A stretch of DNA of 64,000 bases from Colletes latitarsis (Eukaryota; Arthropoda; Insecta; Hymenoptera; Colletidae). The position numbers and the translations under genes are program-made. Under the pieces are notes generated by a model. The model saw nothing but the letters and a program-made list of their open reading frames with translations. It was not told where the DNA came from and did no database searches. Of this stretch, positions 1-9,354 are shown piece after piece. Location of the stretch: the NCBI RefSeq assembly GCF_051014445.1, contig NC_135141.1, forward strand, positions 2,418,001-2,482,000. Direction: 5' to 3'. Each line of letters begins with the position of its first letter. The stretch's first letter is position 1.

Positions 1-1494
1 ATTACTACGTAACTCAAACACGAAAAAACCCGGGATCAGGCCAACATGTGTGCAAAGAAGGCAAAATCATGAGCCAGATGCGTGCATAACTCAGACCTAA
101 CTCAGACCTAACCGGTTTATCCTGTAAAATATTGATCGAAACCTGGTTTTATTGACTGTTACTGTGTGGTACCACATTATTACGTGATTCAAATCCGAAA
201 CAACTCAAAATCTGGCCAACAAGTATGCAAAGATGGCAAAATCATGAGCCAGATGCGGGCATAAGCCAGACCTAACCCAGACCTAACCGGTTTTATCCTC
301 TAAAATATTGATCGAAACCAGCTTTAATTGACTGTTTCAATGTGGTACAACATTACTACGTGATTCAAACCCGAAGAAACCCAGGATCTGGCCAACATGT
401 GTGCAAAGAAGGCAAAATCATGAGGCAGATGCGGGCATAAGCCAGACCTAACCCAGACCTAACCGGTGTCATCCTTTAAAATATTGATCGAAACCAAGTT
501 TAGTGGACTGTTTCAGTGTGGTACCACATTACTACGTAACTCAAACACGAAAAAACCCGGGATCAGGTCAACATGTGTGCAAAGAAGGCAAAATCATGAG
601 CCAGATGCGTGCATAACTCAGACCTAACCCAGACCTAACCGGTTTTATCCTGTAAAATATTGGTCGAAACCAGCTTTAATTGACTGTTTCAATGTGGTAC
701 AACATTACTACGTGATTCAAATTCGATAAAACCCAGGATCTGGCCCACAAGTATGCGAAGAAGGCAAAATCATGTGCCAGATGCGGGCATAAGCCAGACC
801 TAACCCAGTCCTAACCGGTGTTATCCTCCAAAATATTGATCGAAACCAGGTTTAGTAGACTGTTTCGTTGTGGTACCGCATTACTACGCCATTCAAACAG
901 GGTAAAACCCAGGTTCTGGCCAACAAGTATGCGATGAAGGCAGAATCATGAGCGAGATGCGGGCATAACACAGACCTAACCCAGACCTAACCGGTGTTAT
1001 CCTCCAAAATATTGATCGAAACCAAATATAATGGATTGTTTCTGTGTGGTACCACATTACTACGTGAATCAAAACCGAAAAAACCCAGGATCAGGCCAAT
1101 AAGTATGCGAAGAAGGCAAAATCATGTGCCAGATGCAGGCATAACCCAGACCTAACCCAGACCTAACCGGTGTGATCCTCTAAAATATTGATCGAAACCT
1201 GGTTGTATTGACTGTTACTGTGTGGTACCACATTACTACGTGATTCAAATCCGAAAAAACTCAAAATCTGGCCAACAAGTATGCAAAGTTGACAAAATCA
1301 TGTGCCAGATGCGGGAATAAGCCAGACCTAACCCAGACCTAACCGGTGTTATCCTTTAAAATGTTGATCGAAACCAAGTTTAATGGACTGTTGCAGTGTG
1401 GTACCACATTACTACGTGATTCGAAACCGAAGAAACCCAGGATCTGGCCAACATGTGTGCAAAGAAGGCAAAATCATGAGCCAGATGCGGGCAT

Positions 1495-1512
1495 AACCCA
1501 GACCTAACCGGT
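1495..1512 (-). repeat. Example of the telomere-like 11-nt unit (TTAGGTCTGGG), single-copy monomer
   Basis: On the plus strand each monomer carries CCCAGACCTAA once or twice just before ACCGGT. On the minus strand this reads TTAGGTCTGGG. The first five bases equal the common arthropod telomere repeat TTAGG, and the unit as a whole is 11 nt. This monomer has one copy. Most others, for example near 441-465, have two in tandem. Monomer length therefore toggles between about 165 and 176 bp in one 11-bp step. The resemblance to a telomere repeat is seen directly. Derivation from a real variant telomere is inference. Confidence 0.8.
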
Positions 1513-1916
1513 TTTATCCTCTAAAATGTTGATCGAAATGTGGTTTAATTGACTGTTACTGTGTGGTGCCACATTACTACGTGATTCAAATTCGAGAAAA
1601 CCCAGGATCTGGCCAACAAGTATGCGAAGAAGGCAAAATCATGAGCCAGATGCGGGCATAAGCACAGACCTAACCCAGACCTTATCGGTTTTATCCTCTA
1701 AAATATTCATCGAAACCTGGTTTCATTGACTGTTACTGTGTGGTACCACATTACTACGTGATTCAAATCCGAAAAAACCCAGGATCTGGCCAACAAGTAT
1801 GCGAAGAAGGCAAAATCATGAGCCAGATGCGTGCATAACCCAGACCTAACCCAGACCTAACCGGTTTTAGCCTGTAAAATATTGATCGAAACCAGGTTTT
1901 ATTGACTGTTACTGTG

Positions 1917-1926
1917 TGGTACCACA
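1917..1926. repeat. Palindromic box of the satellite monomer (example)
   Basis: GTGGTACCAC, within the 12-base perfect palindrome TGTGGTACCACA, recurs once per monomer across most of the array. Variants such as GTGGTACAAC, GTGGTACCGC and GTGGTATCAC mark subfamilies. It lies about 35-45 bp after the ATTGATCG box. A dyad of this kind could bind a dimeric protein. No known binding site was recognised. Confidence 0.6.
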
Positions 1927-2699
1927 TTACTACGTGATTCAAATCCGATAAAACCCAGGATCTGGCCAACAAGTATGCGAAGAAGGCAAAATCATGAGCC
2001 AGATGCGGGCATAAGCCAGAGCTAACCCAGACCTAACCGGTTTTATCCTCTAAAATATTGATCGAAACCAGCTTTAATTGACTGTTTCAATGTGGTACAA
2101 CATTACTACGTTATTCAAACCCGAAGAAACCCAGGATCTGGCCAACATGTGTGCAAAGAAGGCAAAATCATGAGCCAGATGCGGGCATAACCCAGACCTA
2201 ACCGGTTTTATCCTCTAAAATATTGATCGAAATGAGGTTTAATTGACTGTTACTGTGTGGTACCACATTACTACGTAACTCAAACACGAAAAAACCCGGG
2301 ATCAGGTCAACATGTGTGCAAAGAAGGCAAAATCATGAGCCAGATGCGTGCATAACTCAGACCTAACCCAGACCTAACCGGTTTTATCCTGTATAATATT
2401 GATCGAAACCAGCTTTAATTGACTGTTTCAATGTGGTACAACATTACTACGTGATTCAAATTCGATAAAACCCAGGATCTGGCCAACAAGTATGCGAAGA
2501 AGGCAAAATCATGTGCCAGATGCGGGCATAAGCCAGACCTAACCCAGACCTAACCGGTGTTATCCTCCAAAATATTGATCGAAACCAGGTTTACTTGACT
2601 GTTTCGTTGTGGTACCGCATTACTACGCCATTCAAACAGGGTAAATCCCAGGTTCTGGCCAACAAGTATGCGATGAAGGCAGAATCATGAGCGAGATGC

Positions 2700-2715
2700 G
2701 GGCATAACCCAGACC
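2700..2715. repeat. Target-site duplication of element 1, left copy
   Basis: The 16 bases GGGCATAACCCAGACC directly precede the T run and are repeated at 9745-9760 on the other side of the element. One further T is shared but cannot be told from the poly(A) tail. The duplication ends inside the telomere-like unit, after CCCAGACC. It is the usual footprint of target-primed reverse transcription. Confidence 0.9.
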
Positions 2716-2739
2716 TTTTTTTTTTTTTTTTTTTTTTTT
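2716..2739 (-). other. Poly(A) tail of retrotransposon 1
   Basis: Twenty-four uninterrupted T on the plus strand, equal to a poly(A) tail at the 3' end of the minus-strand element. It joins CCCAGACC of the satellite directly, which marks the primer end used for first-strand synthesis. No AATAAA signal is visible just upstream. Confidence 0.93.
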
Positions 2740-3249
2740 AACGTGGTGAAATCCTCATGGACACCCCGGCTCCCTGGGGGGAGGCCGGGGTAGTGCCGGA
2801 CTCTTACCGGCTAAAACACCACGGTGACCGCCTGCGCCCTTTATCTGGGGAGAGTCACGGGAACCAAGCTAGCGATACTACCGTGACTCTCCCCGTTGGC
2901 GCAACGCCCTACTACGGCCCTTCCCGGGGGAGGAGAAGTGATCCTCCTCCCCCAATGGGGGGCAAACTGATCTGATTGCCCCCCGGCGACGCCGCGCGGT
3001 CACACGCGATGTCGCCCCCACTCGTGCCGTTGCTACTAGCCGCGACCGGGCCCCCACCCGATCGCGACCACGGCTGCGGGGCCGGCAAACACTGCCGCCC
3101 CCGCTGGACGGGGACCCTGCTACGGGCCCCCGGTCCGGTGATGGACTGGGTGCGAGGGGGAATGAGGGAATAAAGTCCCTCACCTCGCACCACAAACACC
3201 ATCACCGACCCCATCGCACTCCCCCTGTCACGGGGAGCGGTGGAGGGTC
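2740..3249 (-). other. 3' UTR of retrotransposon 1, rich in hairpins
   Basis: The region between the ORF2 stop and the poly(A) contains a row of perfect or near-perfect inverted repeats: 2763-2770/2784-2791 (8 bp), 2795-2799/2807-2811 (5 bp), 2847-2860/2881-2894 (14 bp), 2926-2935/2944-2953 (10 bp), 2957-2965/2976-2984 (9 bp), 3150-3157/3183-3190 with an inner 3163-3169/3176-3182, and an enclosing 3136-3144/3199-3207 (9 bp). The second element has a comparable row in its 3' UTR. In this clade the 3' UTR RNA is recognised by the element's own RT, so the hairpins may be that signal. Confidence 0.75.
2847..2894 (-). promoter_or_regulatory. Conserved 3' UTR stem-loop, 14-bp stem and 20-nt loop
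   Basis: GGGGAGAGTCACGG at 2847-2860 pairs perfectly with CCGTGACTCTCCCC at 2881-2894 around a 20-nt loop. The counterpart in element 2 (14609-14654) has a 13-bp stem of different sequence and also a 20-nt loop beginning GAA. In both, the stem follows a conserved CCACGGTGACC motif (2819-2829 here). Pairing kept while sequence changed is the mark of a selected RNA structure. Use as an RT recognition element is inferred from what is known of SART1 and R2. Confidence 0.75.
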
Positions 3250-6200
3250 TTATGGTCGGCGTCGCCGCCTGCCCCCCACCTCCTCACGCGCCCTTTCGGC
3301 GTCCTCCTTGGCGGCCATGACCTCTTCACAAAACAAGGCCATGGCCGCCCACGCCTCCTCGCTGCCGACCATTGCACGTATGACGGCCGGCAGCGAGAGG
3401 TCAGCTCCAACTACTCCAACGAGGACACCGCGCTGAGCTGCCCACGCCGGACAAAACTCCAACGTGTGCTGCGCGGTGTCCTCCCTTCCCCTGCAATGAT
3501 GGCACGCAGCCGTCGCCTCCCGCCCTATCCGATGCAGGTACCGACCGAAGCAACCGTGTCCGGTCAGTACCTGTGTCAGGCGGTAGGTGGGCGTACCCCA
3601 GCTACGGCCCACCCAGGCATAAAACACTGAGCGGACCGCCACGGCGACGCGATCATCCCGCTGGTCTGGCTTCGATAACCAGACCAGCCACCGACTATAG
3701 GCGCGTCGCCGCGCCTGGCTTCGGGCCCTAGCGGCCTCCTCGCCGTACGGATCCGCGCCCCGCTGACGAAGGTCGCAGAGGCTTTGATAGACCTCTGCAT
3801 CCATTTTCGCCAGCAGGTGAAACGGTGCGGAACACGCCAGCAAGGTGGCGGCTGTGTAGGAGATCGTGCGATAACCCCGCACGACTCTGATGGCCACCAA
3901 CCTCTGTAACCGGCGGAGTACAAATGCACCCCGCCGATTTGCCATCAGACCGCCGGCCCATATAGGCGCGCCATAAAGCGCCATGGACCGGACGACTCCC
4001 AAATACAGCCGCCGTGCCGCCATGTTGGGCCCCCCGAGATTAGGCATTATGCGGCCTAACGCGGCCGCTGCCCTTTCAATACGGGGACCCAACCCTTCCA
4101 AATGATGCCCGAACCGCCAGTAGCTGTCGAGGGTGAGGCCCAAATACTTCATCCGGCGCCCCACCCCGACTTGGGCTCCGCCCACCTGTAGAGACGCCTG
4201 GCGCGGCACCCCGCGACCACTGACGTTACACAGCCAGATGGCCTCGGTCTTCTGGAGTGCCACGCGCAACCCCAGACGCTCTACTTCGGCGACGACTCGT
4301 GCCGTCCCTTCCTCCGCGAGGGCCACGGCCCTCCACCACGTAACCCCGCCGGCTATCACCAGGGTGTCGTCGGCGTAACATACCAACGACACGCCGACGG
4401 GGAGATCAGCCCGCAGCACCGCGTCATACGCCAAGTTCCACAAGAGCGGCCCAAGGACCGACGCCTGTGGAACCCCGCGGTGCACCGCTCTCTGCTCCAT
4501 CCCGTTCCGACCCGGATATTGGACTACCCTGCCCCGCAGATAATCCGCGATCAGTCGGCATAGATAGGCGGGCACCCGGTGGTACTGGAGTGCCCGACCT
4601 ATCGCCCCCCAGGAGAGGGTGTTAAAGGCGTTGGCTATGTCGAGAGATACTGCCAACGCCACCCCCCCCCCCCCCCCGGGAGATTGCCGATTCCGCTAGG
4701 GTCCGCACTGTCGCTATGGCGTCGACCGTGGAGCGGCCCCGGCGAAAGCCGAACTGTCGGTCGGCCAGATCAGGGCCGACGCGGGACAGGTGCCCCTCGA
4801 GCCGAGATACAATGACCCGCTCGAGGAGCTTTCCAGCCTCGTCCAACAGACAAATGGGTCGGAACGCAGATGGAGAATCCGCGGGCTTCCCTGGCTTGTG
4901 GAGGAGGACCAACCTCGCCACCTTCCATATGGGGGGGAACTGACCGGTCCGCAGGCATGCGTCAAAGACGCGTATCAAGCCAGCCCCCAGAGCACCCACC
5001 GCTATAGCCCAGGCCCTGCCAGGTATGCCGTCCGGTCCTGGCGCCGTCTTTTTGGCAGCCATTCTCCGGACGGCCCTGGCCAGCTCCTCCTCGGAGACCC
5101 CCAGTTCGTCGGACCACCAAGGCGGGTGATCCGGCTGTGGCTCGGGGGGATGCAGGAACGCCTCTCCCCCAACTGGGAAGAGGACGCGCATAGTTTCCCC
5201 GAGCAGCTGGGGGTCGAGGCTCTCTGTGACCGGGGGCGCCCATGATCGCATCTTCCCTACGACCATATGATAGGGGCGCCCCCATGGATTTGCATCCAGA
5301 GAGCCGAGGAGCTCCGTCCATGCCTGGGCTTTCGCGGTCGCGATGGCCCGGCGGAGGGTTCTTCGCGCCAGGGAAAATTCCCCGCGCAACCCCACCACCT
5401 CTGCCTCCGTCGCCCCGCGCCGTCTCCTGGCGCGGGTGTACCGGCGTCGGGCGACAACGCAACGAGTGCGTAAGTCCTCGATCTCGCCCGACCACCAGTA
5501 CTCGGACCCCCCTCGGCTCGGGGCGGTGGCCCGCGGCATGACTGCGTCGCACAAGGACGTCATAGTGTCGCGGAACCAACGCGCCCCGGCAGAAGGATTG
5601 CCGAGGGTCCGGCGTGGCATCTCCTGCCATGCCACAACGGAGGCTGCCATCGCAAGGGCGTCCGGGTCCAGCCTCTTGGCGGACCAGCGTGGCGCCGGGT
5701 GTGCTTCCCTGCCCGGTGGTCGGGGTCCATTTACGCCGGGGGTCGCGGATACGGAAAACGTAATATAGAGGTGGTCGCTTAACGTGGCCACCTCTTCCGC
5801 GATCCTCCAGTCGGACACACGGCGCGCTATGGCGGGGCTCGCCAACGATATGTCGACGATCGACTCGCCCCGCGCGTGCACGCACGTGCTCACGGCCCCT
5901 TCATTCAAAACTATGAGGCCGTGACCCGCCGCCCATTCGAGCATCGCGTCGCCCTTCACGGTCGTCCTGGGGCAGCCCCACGCTGCAGCGTGGGCATTAA
6001 AATCTCCCAGGTCGAGTACCCCACTGGCGAGATGTGGGGAGATGCATCTCCCCACCTCGTCGAGGTACGCCTCAAAATCGCTGAGGCCCTTGGCGGGCGA
6101 AGCATAACACCCGGCAACCACTACTTCCCCCCACTTAACCGCCACAAACCCGTGGCCCCGCCCCACTACAGAGCACGGCAACGTGCCGCGCCCGTACTGC

Positions 6201-6373
6201 CAGGTGATCGCCGAGACCCCGTTAAGGTCCTCCACCCAAGCGGGGTGTTTGGGGACACGATAGGGCTCGGCGATCACGGCCATCCCGATGTTCCACTGCC
6301 GGAGGGTTTGGAGCATGAGATCCTGAGCCCCCCGGCAGTGGTTCAAATTGACCTGGAGGAGGCGTTGAGACAT
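3250..6373 (-). pseudogene. ORF2 of retrotransposon 1: endonuclease/reverse transcriptase with +1 frameshift
   Basis: ORF2 starts at the ATG at 6373-6371, overlapping the ORF1 stop, and should run to the TAA at 3250. The span is 3,124 nt, one more than a multiple of three. Residues 1-205 form an APE-type endonuclease: N-terminal VNLNHCRGAQDL, E36 in AEPYR, LGDFN with D124 and N126, and SDH at 199-201. The RT fingers follow, with LLDEAGKLLERV and QFGFRRGRSTVDAI. Frame one ends at 4622. Frame two reads from 4662 with LDIANAFNTL, GVPQASVLGPLLW, CYADDT, and a C-terminal CX2CX8HX4C finger before CPAW. The break is the G16 tract at 4662-4677, which lies just upstream of RT motif A. Motif B reads PQAS instead of the usual PQGS/PQGT. 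The protein would be about 1,040 aa if in frame, against 1,060 aa in element 2. Mutation, assembly error in the homopolymer and slippage all remain possible. Confidence 0.92.
4662..4677 (-). other. G16 homopolymer causing the ORF2 frameshift
   Basis: Sixteen consecutive C on the plus strand (G on the coding strand). After TCC CGG the frame needs a multiple of three G to enter GTG GCG TTG. Fifteen or eighteen would keep ORF2 open and sixteen does not. In element 2 the same place reads CGG GGA GGG GTG, so the tract is an expansion of an existing G-rich codon run. Confidence 0.9.
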
Positions 6374-6375
6374 TA
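6371..6375 (-). promoter_or_regulatory. TAATG stop-start overlap between ORF1 and ORF2 (element 1)
   Basis: On the minus strand ORF1 ends ATC CGA TAA and the last A is the first base of the ORF2 ATG, giving TAATG. In silkworm SART1 the UAAUG arrangement has been shown to couple ORF2 translation to termination of ORF1. Element 2 has the same five bases at 18163-18167, so the same mechanism is likely here. Confidence 0.85.
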
Positions 6376-9354
6376 TCGGATCTCACCCGCGGCCTCCTCC
6401 AGGCCTCCACTTCCAGCGCTTAGGGGCGCCTCTGCGCGCCCCGGATCATTGCCGCCGTACGAGGCCATCACCCCCCTAATAAGGGGCTCTGACCCGCAAG
6501 GCGTCTGGTCTGCCGCCCGTGGTGGGGGCTCTGCAGGACCCCCACCGGACAAAACTCCTTCCGATTTCGTGGAGGTGGAGGGCACCGAGTCGCAAGGCGC
6601 CACATCCACCTCCATCATCTCCGTCATGGGTTGCGGGGCGGGTACACATGCCACCCCCCTCACTGCCGTCGCGACAGAGGCTGGGGCGGGTGTAACACCG
6701 GACACCACAGCTGGGGACGGCTGGGAACAAGCCGCCCCCTGGATCTCCATCGCGACGGGCACCGGCGCCGGCTCAACACCAGCCGGCACCGTGGATGGGG
6801 GCACAACCATACCCTTTGCCTTCTTCCCCTTCCGTTTGGGGGGACAGCACGCCGCCCCACCCATTCGGTGATCCGCTGGCCGCCCCAGGCCCACACAAAG
6901 GGGGCATTTTGGGGCGGCCGTACACTCCCTGGCTGTGTGGGAGGCCCCTCCGCAGCGGTAGCAGAGGCCGCTGCGATCTACGGTGCTGGTGCACCGCTGC
7001 CGAACGTGACCGAACTCCAGGCAGCGGTGGCACTGCAGCGGCCTCGCGGCAAGCACCGCCAGCCGGGCCTCGAAAAAGCCGACCATTAGGCGGCCGGACT
7101 TCGCGAGCTTGGTTGCGGCGCGAAGGGGACAGCGAGCCCAGGCAGTAAACATGCCTGAGCTGTCCCTGCGGAGGTCACCAACGTTGACCTCCGCAGCGCC
7201 GCAACCCCCGGCGGTGGCAAGGGCCTCCCTAACTGCGTCCTGGGTGGCTGCCTCCGACAGGCCGGACACCCTTAACTCGGCCTGTTTCTGGGGGCAAGCC
7301 ACCCGAACACCCTCGTCCTGGAGGACCCCCTCAAGACGCGCACGCAGAGCGGTCGCCTTCTCCTTACCTTTCTCACCAGGGATCGCTAACAGGAGCGCCC
7401 CGGTGACCGCTCTGGTGGGCTGCATCCCGGTGATCCCGAGATCCTTACAGATACCCGGCATCACCCTGTTGAGGAGGGGGCCCAGTTCTCCTTCGCGTCC
7501 TACGGCGGCGGTCACCGAGACTGCTGCCTTTTTAGGCAGCCTCGGCAATTTGACCGCCGCAGTCTGGGCACCGCCCTTCTTCCTGCTGCCGGCTGCTGTA
7601 TTGGCGGCTGGCCGAGTTGCCGCCGAGGATTTTCCTGCCTTGGCGGTGGGTGCGACAGGAGTCGCCCCCTTTCCACATGCCTTCTTCTTGCCACGTTTAA
7701 CAACCTCAGCCCAGGTACCCTGTCCTTCGCTGGTGGGTGCGTGGGTGGGCTTTGCCGCGGCGTCCTTCTTAGGCGCCCTGGGAATCGGGTCGGGGGGCAT
7801 CGTCACGACATCCGCTGATGCGCCACTTTGAGCATTGTTGGCTCCTCTATTTCCCGGGGATGGCTTCGGTGGTGCGGCGGGCGTTTGCAGAGAGGCAGAC
7901 GCGCCCCTCGGTTTTGCCGCCTTCGCCTTCTCTTTCGGCATATTCATCCCCGCAGGCTTAGCTCCCTTGGACGAGCTCTGTCGGGCCGGGGCCAAGCCCG
8001 CTGATGAAGCAGAGGCCAATGAATCCCTTCCCAGCGGCGGGCGGGACACTGCCCGCCAGACTGCTTCCAGACGGGCCTCTACCCGATCCTCGACGGCCGA
8101 CATGTGCCCCGCCATCTCGGAAACCCTTTTGACTATCTCGGTCAACATGACCATTAAAGGGCTTCCGGACGCGGGGCTCTCCTTCTCAGGGGTGGCGGTC
8201 CCATCTGCGGTCGACGGTCCAGGAACCGCCGCGTCAATCTCCATCCCGACGTCTCCCCCGTCAAAGGTAGACGGGATGAGGTCCCTCCGCCGCGGTCGAG
8301 GGACACAGGGCAGCTGATAGTCCGGTGGCGTCTCGTCAGCCAGCTCCTGCCCTGCTCTCTGGAGCTTCCGATGCTCCTGTTTGTACCTCAGGCGGCCCAC
8401 TTCCCGCCTGAGGTGCTCCAGCTCCCTATCTTTAACCCTGACGGTTTCCGACAGGGTGGTGGCGGTGGAATCGGCCACCTCCAGCCTCTTCTCGAGGGCC
8501 TTGGCCCTCCTCTCCCATTCGCCGTTGCGAATGACTACCTCCTGGGCCGGCCTATTCGGGGTTTCGGCACGGTCAGCTCTGCCGTAAAGCTCTTCGGCGC
8601 TGACCATGGCCACCCGAGCAGCCAAGCGGAGCCTGCGGATATCCGTCGTCTTGAGGTGGCTTGCGGTGTCTGCCACCCTGACGACGGACTCGAGCTGCTC
8701 CTTGAGCCGGCCCAGGAGCTCGTCCAAATTCATCACCTCCGCTATATTGCGAAGGTCTCCCTGTTTCGGCAGGGCCTTCATCCCGGGACCCAGCTTCTTT
8801 GGGTCCACAAAAATGCCCCTAGGTCTTCCAGCCGTAGGACCCCTCCTTTTTCTCTTCCCGGGCTCATACGCCACACCGTACTCATCGCTTGAGTCGGCGG
8901 TTTCCACCTCGTCAGCGCCGTTAGAATTGGGCGGCGCCCACTCGTCGTTGGCCTGGGAATCGTCGTCGAGGACGCCAGGATCCTCTTTGACAAATGCCGT
9001 CGCCACATCTCCTGTTTGGGCTGTAACACCCGCCGTGGACTGCGTGCCCACGGCAACATGCCTCTTGCAGGGAGGTGACTCCTCACCGGTCGCATGATGC
9101 CCTGATGCACTCTTGCACCATTCCGTGACATTCAGCCGCTCCAGGCTGACCACTGGGCTGGTTTTGGCCCTAAGGAGGTGCACCTCACTTTCACGGTGGA
9201 TCCCCAGCGGGGGATTAACCACCACCACACTCCTGACCGTGGGTCTCACCCCACCTGGATGTGGTCCATTTGTTCCGTTGCTGATTGCCGATTCGTGTGC
9301 CAGTCCGTTATCAATGTTGTCCGTCCAGTTAGTTGGTCCTTGATTATTCTCCAT
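6373..9354 (-). CDS. ORF1 of retrotransposon 1: Gag-like nucleic-acid-binding protein (993 aa)
   Basis: The first ATG in frame is at 9354-9352. The frame extends 12 codons upstream to a GTG, which I did not take as the start. Residues about 140-180 hold an acidic, Ser-rich stretch followed by a basic KRKRR patch, possibly a nuclear localisation signal. A coiled-coil-like segment with heptads of Leu, Glu and Arg lies at about 278-340. A long Pro/Ala/Lys-rich linker follows, then an RRM-like region at about 693-773. Three CCHC knuckles lie at about 775-837: two CX2CX4HX4C and a third longer CX2CX8HX6C form. This is the usual ORF1 architecture in R1, SART and TRAS elements, which packages element RNA and carries it to the target. 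The tail after the knuckles is unusually long (about 155 aa) and holds two imperfect Pro/Ala-rich repeats of about 26 aa at about 859-910. The stop overlaps the ORF2 start. Confidence 0.93.
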   Translation of the reverse strand: MENNQGPTNWTDNIDNGLAHESAISNGTNGPHPGGVRPTVRSVVVVNPPLGIHRESEVHLLRAKTSPVVSLERLNVTEWCKSASGHHATGEESPPCKRHVAVGTQSTAGVTAQTGDVATAFVKEDPGVLDDDSQANDEWAPPNSNGADEVETADSSDEYGVAYEPGKRKRRGPTAGRPRGIFVDPKKLGPGMKALPKQGDLRNIAEVMNLDELLGRLKEQLESVVRVADTASHLKTTDIRRLRLAARVAMVSAEELYGRADRAETPNRPAQEVVIRNGEWERRAKALEKRLEVADSTATTLSETVRVKDRELEHLRREVGRLRYKQEHRKLQRAGQELADETPPDYQLPCVPRPRRRDLIPSTFDGGDVGMEIDAAVPGPSTADGTATPEKESPASGSPLMVMLTEIVKRVSEMAGHMSAVEDRVEARLEAVWRAVSRPPLGRDSLASASSAGLAPARQSSSKGAKPAGMNMPKEKAKAAKPRGASASLQTPAAPPKPSPGNRGANNAQSGASADVVTMPPDPIPRAPKKDAAAKPTHAPTSEGQGTWAEVVKRGKKKACGKGATPVAPTAKAGKSSAATRPAANTAAGSRKKGGAQTAAVKLPRLPKKAAVSVTAAVGREGELGPLLNRVMPGICKDLGITGMQPTRAVTGALLLAIPGEKGKEKATALRARLEGVLQDEGVRVACPQKQAELRVSGLSEAATQDAVREALATAGGCGAAEVNVGDLRRDSSGMFTAWARCPLRAATKLAKSGRLMVGFFEARLAVLAARPLQCHRCLEFGHVRQRCTSTVDRSGLCYRCGGASHTARECTAAPKCPLCVGLGRPADHRMGGAACCPPKRKGKKAKGMVVPPSTVPAGVEPAPVPVAMEIQGAACSQPSPAVVSGVTPAPASVATAVRGVACVPAPQPMTEMMEVDVAPCDSVPSTSTKSEGVLSGGGPAEPPPRAADQTPCGSEPLIRGVMASYGGNDPGRAEAPLSAGSGGLEEAAGEIR

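Larger units (their letters stand above)
531..2699. repeat. Internal ~1.74-kb higher-order repeat in block A
   Basis: The array reads similarly at an offset of about 1,739 bp. The CTACGTAACTCAAACACG variant monomer occurs near 531 and again near 2270. The variant with ACGCCATTCAAACAGGGTAA occurs near 885 and near 2625. The order of variant monomers is kept, so this is duplication of a block of about ten monomers rather than chance similarity. Element 1 interrupts the second copy. The sequence right of the element (9761 onward) continues the order seen after about 970 in the first copy. Confidence 0.75.
1..2715. repeat. Satellite block A (about 176-bp tandem monomers)
   Basis: Head-to-tail monomers of about 176 bp run from the left edge to element 1. 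I measured the spacing with the anchor ATTGATCG/ATTGGTCG at 131, 307, 483, 659 and 835, each 176 bp apart. Every monomer reads, in order: a box around AAAATATTGATCGAAACC, a TGTGGTACCACA palindrome, an A-rich stretch, GGCCAACAAGTATGCGAAG, GGGCATAA, then one or two CCCAGACCTAA units and ACCGGT. Monomers with a single CCCAGACCTAA unit (for example near 1491-1510 and 2187) are about 165 bp. The block contains a longer repeat: text near 531 recurs near 2270 and text near 840 near 2580, an offset of about 1,739 bp or roughly ten monomers. I see no gene in it. Confidence 0.97.

Noticed and set aside
5876..6871. A 331-codon plus-strand frame opposite the ORF1/ORF2 junction of element 1, and similar frames at 7109 and 8371
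   Set aside because: Antisense shadows of the retrotransposon ORFs, low complexity and without motifs.
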